5,602 bases of DNA, taken from assembly GCA_031258055.1 (NCBI GenBank), contig JAIRNM010000045.1, positions 1-5,602 of the forward strand, given 5' to 3'. Positions 1-5,602 of the stretch are shown here, piece after piece; within the stretch, counting starts at the first letter, position 1; the number at the start of each line of letters is the position of its first letter. The translations under genes and the position numbers were made by a program. The notes below the pieces were generated by a model. That model worked only from the letters and a program-made list of their open reading frames with translations, had not been told where the DNA came from and ran no database searches. The DNA comes from Bifidobacteriaceae bacterium (GTDB taxonomy: Bacteria; Actinomycetota; Actinomycetes; Actinomycetales; WQXJ01).

Positions 1-1518
1 GCCATCGTCTGGCTCGGAATGATCCCGATGGTGTTCGTGGCGCTAGGCTACCGCGAACTCAACCGCGCCATACCTGACTCGGGCACTTCGTTCACTTGGG
101 GGGCGCGGGCGATTGGCCCGCGCTTCGGCTGGCTGACCGGCTGGGGACTGATTGCCTCGACTATCGTGGTGCTCGCATCGCTGGCGCAAATCGCCGCCGT
201 CTTCTTGTTTGAGACGATCGACTGGATCGTTCGGCTGATCGGGCCGTCCGACTGGACGGTGCTGGCGGACCTGAACACAGAACAGGTCTGGTTCAACGTG
301 CTGGCGGTCGTGGCCTTAACGGTGGGCGCGACCTGGTTTGTCTACCATGACATCCAACTGACCGCGCGATTCCAATACGTCATGGTGGCGTTCCAGTTGC
401 TGGCGGTCTTCATCTTTGGCGTGATCGCGATCGCCAAGCACAACAACGGCACGGCCGAGGCTCGAGGCATGGATTTCTCTTTGGATTGGCTCAACCCGAT
501 CGCTTTGGTCCAGCATGAGGGACTCACTGTTAGTTCTCTGATTTCCGGTTTGACGGTGGCCGTGTTCATCTATTGGGGTTGGGATGTCGTGCTGACCATC
601 ACGGAGGAGACCAAGGACCCGCAACGCACACCGGGCCGGGCGGCGGCCTGGACCATTGTGCTGATCACCATTTACTACCTGTTCGTGGCTACCGCCTCGA
701 TCATGTTCGCTGGCGTTGGGGATGATGAGCTGGGATTGAACGGCGAAGCGATCCAGGACGGGGAGAACGTTTTCGCGGTCCTGGCCGTCCCGGTCATGGG
801 GCAAGGCTTGGCGGTTCTGGTGTTCCTGGCCATCTTGTCCTCCTCGCTCGCCTCACTGGAGTCGACCTTTGTCTCGCCCGCCCGGACCATGCTGGCGATG
901 GGCTACTACGGCGGCTTGTCCAAGCGGTTCGCCAAAACCTCCAAGTACGCCACCCCCGGTACCGCCACGATCATCGCTGGCGCCGTGGCCGCCGGCTACT
1001 ACGCGATCATGCGCCCCATCAGCGACAACGTCCTGACGGACACCATGTATACGACGGCCATCTTCATCTGCTTCTATTATGGGTTGACATCCTTCGCGGC
1101 GGTCTGGTATTTCCGGAAACAGTGGTTCTTGTCGGTCCGCAACTTCTGGTTCCAATTGTTCTTCCCGCTGGTGGGAGGACTGTTCTTGGCCTTCATGTTT
1201 TTCCACGAGGTGATCGCGGCCTTCAAGCCTGATTACGGCACCGGCTCGCATCTGGGGCCGTGGTACATCGGCGAGGCGAGAATCCTGGGCGAGGTTGGGC
1301 TGGTCTTCGTCCTGTCGATTCTGATCTTGCTGGTCGGAGTCGGATTCCTGATCTACAACAACGTCACCCGCCCGGGCTTCTTCCGCCGTGCCACTACCAC
1401 CGTGCCGGTTGGCGTAGCGGTCGGTGACGGGCTAGACCCCCATTTCCGGGCCCTGACCGATGCCGAACTCGACCAAGTGGCACCAGAGCAAGACCTGACC
1501 GTCCGCGACACCGAGTAA
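1..1518 (+). CDS. APC-family amino acid permease, 5' end cut by window edge
   Basis: This is a polytopic inner-membrane transporter of the amino acid-polyamine-organocation (APC) superfamily, probably a proton-coupled amino acid importer; the substrate cannot be told. The frame is open from base 1 (A-I-V-W-L-G before the Met at 19), so the true start and first membrane helix lie upstream; 505 residues are visible. Near the N-terminus, ELNRAIPDSGTSFTWGARA followed by a GW-rich helix is the typical APC segment after helix 2. Around 570-640 the motif WGWDVVLTITEETKDPQRTP matches the conserved 'EE.kdP.r..P' loop of the family. About ten further hydrophobic helices follow, ending near 1365. A hydrophilic C-terminal tail of about 45 residues, rich in D and E, is cytoplasmic by inference. 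The sensor kinase begins 9 nt after the TAA stop, so the two are probably in one operon. The family call is firm; the substrate is open. Confidence 0.9.
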   Translation, partial: AIVWLGMIPMVFVALGYRELNRAIPDSGTSFTWGARAIGPRFGWLTGWGLIASTIVVLASLAQIAAVFLFETIDWIVRLIGPSDWTVLADLNTEQVWFNVLAVVALTVGATWFVYHDIQLTARFQYVMVAFQLLAVFIFGVIAIAKHNNGTAEARGMDFSLDWLNPIALVQHEGLTVSSLISGLTVAVFIYWGWDVVLTITEETKDPQRTPGRAAAWTIVLITIYYLFVATASIMFAGVGDDELGLNGEAIQDGENVFAVLAVPVMGQGLAVLVFLAILSSSLASLESTFVSPARTMLAMGYYGGLSKRFAKTSKYATPGTATIIAGAVAAGYYAIMRPISDNVLTDTMYTTAIFICFYYGLTSFAAVWYFRKQWFLSVRNFWFQLFFPLVGGLFLAFMFFHEVIAAFKPDYGTGSHLGPWYIGEARILGEVGLVFVLSILILLVGVGFLIYNNVTRPGFFRRATTTVPVGVAVGDGLDPHFRALTDAELDQVAPEQDLTVRDTE

Positions 1519-1527
1519 AGCTGCCCT

Positions 1528-2622
1528 GTGAGCTCAGGCCCGGACCAGCCGCCGTTTGTCGGTGTGCTGATCCAGGCCGCGCTCAAAGGCGAAGCCGCCC
1601 CCGGACCGCGTTGGTTGCGGTTCCCGCCCCGGGGGCGCCATCCTCGGCTCGGCACTGCCGCCTGGCTGGTGGTGATCGGTGGGCTGCTGGTTGCGGTCAG
1701 CGCCGAGTTGGCTGCCTTCGCGGACGGGCGGGCCCAGCCATCGGCCTGCGCTTTGGTGGCCGCGCTGACTGTCTGCCCGCTGGCTTTGGCGGGGCGGGCG
1801 CCTCTGGTCGCGTGGCGCCTGATGACCTTGGGGCTGGCCAGCGTCTGGCTGGTCCAAGGCCAGCAAGGTGTCTGGCCCTGGTCTCCGACCGGCTTGGTTC
1901 TGTATGCCGTGGTGCTCGTCATCGTGGCGGAAAGAGCACCGTCATCTTTGGTTATAGGTGTCTGGTTATGGACAGTCCTGGCGATCGTGGTGTCGAGCCG
2001 CGGCGTTTCTCAATGGGTGGTGGCGGCGTTGGCCGCGATCATGGGCGCACTGGCTGTCTTGGGCAATGTTCAACGCGACCGCGATGAGGCACGCCAGCAG
2101 TTGGCCCAAACCAGCGCCGAACTCAATGCTGAATCGGCTCAGAAAGCGGTCCTGGCCGAACGGGCCCGGATAGCGCGCGAACTACACGACGTCGTGGCCC
2201 ACCACATGTCGATGATCGCCATCCAAGCTGAGGCAGCTGCCGTCCGGGAGCCCAATCTCCCCGCGGGTACGGTCGCCTCATTGAAGCTGATTGGCGATGC
2301 CGCGAAGGAGGCCTTGTCGGAAACGCGGGGGATAGTCGGCCTCCTGCGCGGCGCCGAGGCGACGGCTGAGCGCGAGCCGGCACCCGGCATCGGGCAAATC
2401 GCCGCCCTGGTGAGCGGAGCGCCCCTCGACGTGACGCTCCAACTCGACGGCGTGACGGGGCCGCTGCCAGCCGCGACCGAACTCACCGCCTACCGCATAG
2501 TGCAAGAGGCGCTTGCCAACGTTGCCCGGCACGCGCCCGGCGCGGCGGTCCAGGTGACGGTGACCCAAGCGGCTAGCGAACTGATTGTGGAAGTGCGCAA
2601 CGGCCCGGCGGTGGTGGTATGA
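1528..2622 (+). CDS. NarL/DesK-family sensor histidine kinase, N-terminal part (ATPase domain interrupted)
   Basis: This is a membrane sensor kinase that would autophosphorylate on histidine and pass the phosphate to the regulator at 2858. It has 364 residues from a GTG start; no clear Shine-Dalgarno is seen, and the start was chosen because it lies 9 nt after the permease stop. Residues about 42-179 hold roughly six hydrophobic segments. A charged helix (about 182-210) leads into the HisKA_3 dimerisation domain, ERARIARELHDVVAHH, with the phospho-acceptor at H220. The ATPase N-box is AYRIVQEALANVARHA (N331), followed by EVRNGP, the position of the G1 box. The frame then stops at 2620-2622, before the G2 glycine box. 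That missing piece is encoded in the next frame at 2619-2861. A single missing base between about 2605 and 2725 would give one normal kinase of about 444 residues. As it stands, this product alone should lack a complete ATP-binding domain. Confidence 0.88.
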   Translation: MSSGPDQPPFVGVLIQAALKGEAAPGPRWLRFPPRGRHPRLGTAAWLVVIGGLLVAVSAELAAFADGRAQPSACALVAALTVCPLALAGRAPLVAWRLMTLGLASVWLVQGQQGVWPWSPTGLVLYAVVLVIVAERAPSSLVIGVWLWTVLAIVVSSRGVSQWVVAALAAIMGALAVLGNVQRDRDEARQQLAQTSAELNAESAQKAVLAERARIARELHDVVAHHMSMIAIQAEAAAVREPNLPAGTVASLKLIGDAAKEALSETRGIVGLLRGAEATAEREPAPGIGQIAALVSGAPLDVTLQLDGVTGPLPAATELTAYRIVQEALANVARHAPGAAVQVTVTQAASELIVEVRNGPAVVV

Positions 2623-2861
2623 AGCTCCTGCGAGCGCTTCGCGCCTGGGCACGGCGTTGGCCCGGCGCCAAGGCCGATCCCACCGTCAGTTCCAGCGCCG
2701 ACGCTAGTGTTACCGCTGGCAGTGGAGGCGGCGGCTTCGGCCTAGCGGGCATGGCGGAGCGGGTGGCCGCCCTGGGTGGCCAGTTGACTACCGGCCCGAC
2801 TCCAGAGGGCGGGTTCGAAGTCCGGGCGGTTCTGCCCCTGGTTAGGAGAGATGACCAGTGA
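2619..2861 (+). CDS. C-terminal ATPase fragment of the same histidine kinase, in the -1 frame
   Basis: This 80-residue frame opens with an ATG inside ATGA, overlapping the stop of the upstream kinase by 4 bp. Its first half is a basic then Ser/Ala/Gly-rich linker. Residues about 35-60 carry GGGGFGLAGMAERVAALGG, the G2 box and following helix of HATPase_c domains in NarL-family kinases, and the end GGFEVRAVLPL is the usual last strand. It is therefore the missing end of the kinase and not an independent protein family. Its stop overlaps the response regulator start (GTGA), the arrangement expected for the true 3' end of a kinase gene, so this frame is the genuine one here. No strong ribosome site precedes the ATG, although coupled re-initiation at ATGA is possible. 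The frame is open upstream of the ATG as well, through glycine codons from about 2607. It is best read as part of a frameshifted gene, with a true split kinase as the alternative. Confidence 0.8.
   Translation: MKLLRALRAWARRWPGAKADPTVSSSADASVTAGSGGGGFGLAGMAERVAALGGQLTTGPTPEGGFEVRAVLPLVRRDDQ
2844..2850 (+). promoter_or_regulatory. Ribosome binding site of the response regulator
   Basis: AGGAGAG lies 7 nt before the GTG start at 2858, the clearest Shine-Dalgarno in the window. It sits inside the end of the kinase frame and, with the GTGA overlap, fixes the regulator start and suggests translational coupling. Confidence 0.75.
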
Positions 2862-3535
2862 TCCGAGTGGTGCTGGCGGACGACCAGCCGCTAGTGCGGG
2901 ACGGTTTGGCGATCCTGCTCGCCTCATCCGGCGAGATCGAGGTTGTGGGTGAAGCCGGCGACGGCGCTGAAGCCCTCGCCGTGACCGCCGCGGCCGAACC
3001 CGACGTCGTTGTAATGGACATCAGAATGCCAGTGATGGACGGTCTGGCTGCGACGGCCGAGTTGACTCGGCGCAAGACCGACCCAGGTGCCAAACCGCAC
3101 ATATTGATCTTGACCACCTTTGACCTGGACGACTATGTGTACGAAGCGTTAGCGGTCGGCGCCGCCGGATTCCTCCTCAAGGACGCCTCCGTGCGGGAAC
3201 TGATCGACGCGGTCAAGGTTGTCGAACGGGGTGACGCGCTGCTCGCCCCTTCGGTCACCCGGCGGCTGATCGCGGCTGGCGCCTTCGCTCGTCGCCAGGC
3301 CGACCGCTCGGCGGGTTCGGCCGCTGCCGCGGCCTCGTTGACGCCGCGCGAACTTGATGTCCTCGGCGCCATGGCGCGAGGTCTGTCCAACGCCGAAATC
3401 GCCCGCTCGCTGGTGCTGTCGGAGCAGACCATCAAGACTCACGTTGCCCACATCCTAGGAAAACTCGGCGTCCGGGACCGCACGCAAGCGGTTGTGTTCG
3501 CCTTCGAGAACGGGCTGGCTCCAACTGATGGGTGA
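2858..3535 (+). CDS. LuxR/NarL-type response regulator
   Basis: This is a DNA-binding response regulator of 225 residues, the usual length for the family and the obvious partner of the kinase just upstream. The receiver domain (about 1-120) has the acidic pair D8-D9, phospho-acceptor D54 in VVVMDIRMPVMDG, the conserved threonine in ILILTTF (T86/T87), and K108 in GFLLKDA. A linker rich in Ala and Arg joins it to a LuxR-type helix-turn-helix (about 160-217): LTPRELDVLGAMARGLSNAEIARSL followed by EQTIKTHVAHILGKLGVRDRTQAV. All active-site residues are present, so this half of the system looks functional. The GTG start overlaps the kinase stop by 4 bp, so synthesis is probably coupled to translation of the kinase 3' end. 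Target genes cannot be read from the sequence; the adjacent permease is a reasonable guess. Confidence 0.95.
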   Translation: MIRVVLADDQPLVRDGLAILLASSGEIEVVGEAGDGAEALAVTAAAEPDVVVMDIRMPVMDGLAATAELTRRKTDPGAKPHILILTTFDLDDYVYEALAVGAAGFLLKDASVRELIDAVKVVERGDALLAPSVTRRLIAAGAFARRQADRSAGSAAAAASLTPRELDVLGAMARGLSNAEIARSLVLSEQTIKTHVAHILGKLGVRDRTQAVVFAFENGLAPTDG

Positions 3536-3566
3536 GGTCCGCATCTAACTCACCCATTTGGGTGAT
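3528..3566 (+). terminator. Overlapping inverted repeats at the regulator stop codon; possible terminator or attenuator
   Basis: ATGGGTGAG (3528-3536) pairs perfectly with CTCACCCAT (3549-3557), giving a 9-bp stem with a 12-nt loop; the regulator stop TGA lies inside the left arm. The right arm can instead pair with the next bases: TCACCCA (3550-3556), TT, TGGGTGA (3559-3565). The two hairpins are mutually exclusive. No T-run follows, so it is not a standard intrinsic terminator, though such hairpins are common at gene ends in actinobacteria. The pairing is seen directly; the function is inference. Confidence 0.4.
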
Positions 3567-3626
3567 ACCAGATTTCATCCCTGTCACCGACGCGCGCCCA
3601 GGACTGTCTCATTTAGGTTCGTTGAT

Positions 3627-4643
3627 GTGAACATCGCACGGTGGCTTGGCCGGGCTCTAGCCTGTTTAGGGGTATGCCTGATGCCTGTTAGCGCCCAGTT
3701 GACCGCCTGGGCGGGCGAACGCAATGAGCTGGTTCATCACGGTTCCAGCGTGCCACCGAGCGCTCGGTACCAGATGGCCGCCAGCGGCGAGTCCCTGTTA
3801 GCGCCTGGAAGCGATGAACGGCTCCGGGTGATTGTGGACGGCGATTTGGCGACCGCCAGCCAGGTCGTGGTCTTGGTCCCCGGAGTGGACACCAAACCGG
3901 AGACATTCGACCTGCCGTTGCCGCCAGAAGCTGACTTGGCGGACGCTGCCGCCGAAGCTGGCAGCACCGCTGAAGTTAGCGGCGTCGCTGATGCCGTCAG
4001 TGTCGACGGCGTTGACAGCGCCCGCGACCTTGGTGGTGTTGGCCCAAGCGAGTCCGTCGGGGACCTTGAGGAAGAGCCAATTGCCTGGTGGCGGACCATG
4101 CCGGGGTGGGCGCGCGCGATCCGCCAGGCGGCCCAGCCCCAGGCCGAGGATCTTGCGGTTGTCGCTTGGCTCGGCTACGTCAGCCCTATCGGTGTGAACG
4201 GCGCCAACCCGGAAGCGATGCGCCAAGGCGCCGCCAACCTAGTCGCCTTCGACCGCTTCCTCCGCGCCGCCCGGCCAAACGCGGACACCACCTGGATTTG
4301 TCATTCCTACGGGTCGTTAGTCTGTGCCTCCGCCTTGCCCGATGCCGACCCAGGCGCCCTGATACTAGTTGGCAGCCCCGGCGTTGGTGCGCGCTCCGTA
4401 TCAGAACTGGCGACCGACGCGCCCATTTGGGCGGGGCAGACGGGCGAGGACTTGATCGGCCTGACCCGGCTCACCGCTGTGCTTGGCGGCTCGTTTGGCC
4501 CCACGCCGGTCAGCCCCAAGTTCGGCGCCCAGGAACTGCCTTGCGACGCTGACGGAGGCCATTCGGACTACTTCCGCCCTGGCTCTTCCCAAGTCAAGGC
4601 GATGGCCCAGATCGCGACCCGCCATTTGGGCCCGCCCATTTAG
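3627..4643 (+). CDS. Exported alpha/beta hydrolase, DUF1023 type
   Basis: This predicted serine hydrolase has 338 residues from GTG 3627, with AGGT at 3615-3618 as a weak ribosome site. That start gives a signal peptide (basic N-terminus, hydrophobic stretch, possible cleavage after AWA near residue 29); the frame also opens at TTG 3558, which would put 23 polar residues in front. Family marks in order are: VVVLVPGVDTKPETFDL (an oxyanion-region strand and turn); AVVAWLGYVSPIG; the nucleophile elbow CHSYGS with S227; LVGSPGVGA; GEDLIG with D275; and FGAQELP then GHSDYF with H312. S227/D275/H312 is the likely catalytic triad. Between about residues 97 and 153 lies an acidic, Ala/Gly/Ser/Val-rich, low-complexity insert that is longer than expected at this point. 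The substrate is unknown; lipid, ester or peptidoglycan-related targets are all possible. It sits about 90 nt after the regulator, beyond the inverted repeats, so it may have its own promoter. Confidence 0.82.
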   Translation: MNIARWLGRALACLGVCLMPVSAQLTAWAGERNELVHHGSSVPPSARYQMAASGESLLAPGSDERLRVIVDGDLATASQVVVLVPGVDTKPETFDLPLPPEADLADAAAEAGSTAEVSGVADAVSVDGVDSARDLGGVGPSESVGDLEEEPIAWWRTMPGWARAIRQAAQPQAEDLAVVAWLGYVSPIGVNGANPEAMRQGAANLVAFDRFLRAARPNADTTWICHSYGSLVCASALPDADPGALILVGSPGVGARSVSELATDAPIWAGQTGEDLIGLTRLTAVLGGSFGPTPVSPKFGAQELPCDADGGHSDYFRPGSSQVKAMAQIATRHLGPPI

Positions 4644-4655
4644 GCCGCTGTCAAG

Positions 4656-4669
4656 GTTTCTAACGAAAC
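4656..4669. repeat. Short dyad GTTTC-TAAC-GAAAC in the gap before the PepSY gene
   Basis: Five perfect base pairs flank a 4-nt centre in the 52-bp gap between the hydrolase stop and the PepSY start. The position suits a small operator or transcript hairpin, but five pairs can arise by chance and no clear -35/-10 pair was found beside it. Confidence 0.2.
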
Positions 4670-4695
4670 TCTCACGCTCGCTTAACTGGCGGCTT

Positions 4696-5280
4696 ATGAA
4701 CGGCCAGCAAACTGGACTCATGACACAACAACCGGTTCTTCCCGCTAAGCCTTCGCCCCGCCGCAAACTCTGGATCGCCGTCATCGCGGGGCTTGGCGTC
4801 GTCATGGTTGCGGGCGCTGGCGCCCTCGCGGCTGGCGCTATGAAAGCCGACCAGCCAACGGTTGGCCGGATTGTCGGCCAACCGATCACGGTGCCAGCGG
4901 CTCCGACCACTTCTGGCCTGGACACCACCTTGGCGCCGGACCCAGTTTCCACCCCGGGGGCGGCGGTGCTTGAACCGACGGCATCGCCCACTCCAACGAC
5001 CGCGGCCGGGGGCATTGCTGCCGGGAATCAACAAGCGCGGCCCGCGCCGACCGCGTCCGCAGCGACCGGCCAGATGCTGACCGAGGAACAGGCCAAACAG
5101 ATCGCCCTAGCGCAGGTACCGGGAGCGACCTCGATCCGTCTACACCTTGAATACGACGACGGGCGAGCCGAATATGAGGGCGAGATCATAGACGGTTGGA
5201 CAGAACACGAATTCGAGATGGACGCCTATAGCGGCGAAATCAGGGAATGGGAGTCGGACCACCACCAGTCCCATCATTAG
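4696..5280 (+). CDS. Membrane-anchored PepSY domain protein
   Basis: This protein has 194 residues from ATG 4696; ATG 4720 (MTQQPV) is an equally possible start, and neither has a good ribosome site. The same frame is open back to 4483 inside the hydrolase gene, but that part is shadow coding. A short cytoplasmic N-terminus with PRRK is followed by one membrane helix (about 25-49, LWIAVIAGLGVVMVAG...). A Pro/Thr/Ala-rich linker (about 50-125) then leads to a PepSY domain (about 127-186): LTEEQAKQIALAQVPGA, then EYEGEI, EFEMDAYSGEIREWE. PepSY domains are small alpha/beta modules found outside the membrane; they were first linked to peptidase inhibition and are often encoded beside two-component systems. 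The protein ends SDHHQSHH, a histidine cluster that might bind metal. A sensor kinase starts 66 nt downstream, suggesting a joint sensing role at the cell surface. Confidence 0.85.
   Translation: MNGQQTGLMTQQPVLPAKPSPRRKLWIAVIAGLGVVMVAGAGALAAGAMKADQPTVGRIVGQPITVPAAPTTSGLDTTLAPDPVSTPGAAVLEPTASPTPTTAAGGIAAGNQQARPAPTASAATGQMLTEEQAKQIALAQVPGATSIRLHLEYDDGRAEYEGEIIDGWTEHEFEMDAYSGEIREWESDHHQSHH
4859..4884. repeat. Perfect 10-bp inverted repeat inside the PepSY gene
   Basis: CGGTTGGCCG (4859-4868) and CGGCCAACCG (4875-4884) are exact reverse complements around a 6-nt loop, GATTGT. The left arm also overlaps a smaller palindrome, CCAAC-G-GTTGG (4855-4865). It falls where the linker begins after the membrane helix. 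It could form a strong mRNA hairpin or be a protein-binding site, or simply reflect GC-rich codons. Confidence 0.45.
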
Positions 5281-5346
5281 CTGTGACACGTCCAACCACC
5301 GCTTGGCCAGCTACCGGACCACGCCTGGGACTGAAAGACTTGAGAT

Positions 5347-5602
5347 GTGCGCAAACCCCTGAGCTTCCGACCGCGACTGGCCGGCGCCATCGCCGCCTTG
5401 GCGGCATTGGGGCTGGCCGCCGCTGGAACTGTGGCCTACCTGGTCGAGCTGAGCCGGGTCGACGCGCGGATCGGCGGTTCACTGGAGCGGGCCGTTGCCG
5501 AACTGCACCGCTACGCTGAGGCCCACCCTAGCCACGGCATCCGGCGGCTGATCGACGGTGCGGTTGGGCAATCGGTCAACGCTAACGACGAATGCACCTT
5601 GG
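5347..5602 (+). CDS. Sensor histidine kinase, N-terminal part, 3' end cut by window edge
   Basis: A frame opens at GTG 5347, the first start after in-frame stops at 5332-5334 and 5338-5340, and runs off the window with 85 codons visible. The product begins with a basic stretch (RKPLSFRPRL), then one membrane helix of about 22 residues (AGAIAALAALGLAAAGTVAYLV). After it comes ELSRVDARIGGSLERAVAELHRYAE, closely resembling the start of the extracellular sensor region in actinobacterial OmpR-type kinases (membrane helix, then 'R.DARI..SL..ev.E'). The segment LIDGAVGQSVNANDECTL also fits that region. The HAMP, HisKA and ATPase domains would lie downstream, so the call rests on the N-terminus alone. 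The gene starts 66 nt after the PepSY stop, probably in the same transcript. An exported protein of another kind with the same topology is the main alternative. Confidence 0.65.
   Translation, partial: MRKPLSFRPRLAGAIAALAALGLAAAGTVAYLVELSRVDARIGGSLERAVAELHRYAEAHPSHGIRRLIDGAVGQSVNANDECTL

Noticed and set aside
2605..2625. Programmed -1 ribosomal frameshift joining the two kinase frames
   Set aside because: The bases before the stop (GCG GTG GTG GTA TGA) do not fit an X-XXY-YYZ slippery heptamer, and re-pairing of Val tRNA in the -1 frame would be poor. A mutation, a sequence error or ATGA re-initiation fits better.
3558..3626. N-terminal extension of the hydrolase from TTG 3558
   Set aside because: The 23 extra residues are polar and would hide the signal peptide; TTG 3558 lies in the inverted-repeat region without a ribosome site. 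GTG 3627 gives a standard signal sequence.
4088..4552. Plus-strand frame of 154 codons inside the hydrolase
   Set aside because: The product is Arg/Pro-rich and overlaps the conserved catalytic region; it is a high-GC shadow frame.
4483..4695. Longer start for the PepSY protein inside the hydrolase gene
   Set aside because: This part overlaps conserved hydrolase codons (FGAQELP, GHSDYF) in another frame and has no recognisable protein character.
4401..5015. Minus-strand frame of 204 codons opposite the hydrolase and PepSY genes
   Set aside because: It runs antisense to two well-supported genes, has low-complexity Ala/Gly/Arg content, and shows no known domain. Other long minus-strand frames (for example 316-804 and 1353-1922) were rejected for the same reasons.
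5281..5346. Possible small gene or RNA between the PepSY and second kinase genes
   Set aside because: There are only 66 bases with several stops, and no clear hairpin or promoter could be supported.

Overview
The window looks like chromosomal DNA from a high-GC Gram-positive bacterium (Actinomycetota). The evidence is the high GC with G/C-rich third codon positions, frequent GTG starts, 4-bp stop/start overlaps, and protein families typical of that phylum: a NarL/DesK-type kinase with a LuxR-type regulator, a DUF1023 hydrolase, and a membrane-anchored PepSY protein. The genus cannot be determined from this stretch. All recognisable genes lie on the plus strand. No tRNA, rRNA, CRISPR array or insertion sequence was seen.

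Layout. (1) Bases 1-1518: the 3' part of an APC-family amino acid permease, cut by the window edge. (2) Bases 1528-2861: a NarL-family sensor histidine kinase, starting 9 nt after the permease. Its ATPase domain is broken over two reading frames. The first frame ends at 2622 and the second starts in an ATGA overlap at 2619, carrying the missing glycine-box end of the domain. (3) Bases 2858-3535: the partner LuxR-type response regulator, joined to the kinase end by a GTGA overlap with a good AGGAGAG ribosome site. (4) Bases 3528-3566: overlapping inverted repeats across the regulator stop codon, a possible terminator or attenuator. (5) Bases 3627-4643: a secreted or anchored alpha/beta hydrolase of the DUF1023 type with an unusual acidic insert. 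(6) Bases 4696-5280: a one-helix membrane protein with an extracytoplasmic PepSY domain and a histidine-rich tail. (7) Bases 5347 to the end: the N-terminus of a second, differently built sensor kinase, cut by the window edge.

How they may work together (inference). Permease, kinase and regulator are tightly packed and probably co-transcribed, so the two-component system may control, or respond to, transport by the permease. The PepSY protein and the second kinase form a separate cell-surface sensing pair; no response regulator fits between them, so their regulator probably lies downstream. The hydrolase sits between the two modules and its substrate is unknown. The most notable point is the split kinase: a one-base frameshift (mutation or sequence error) or a real two-polypeptide kinase.
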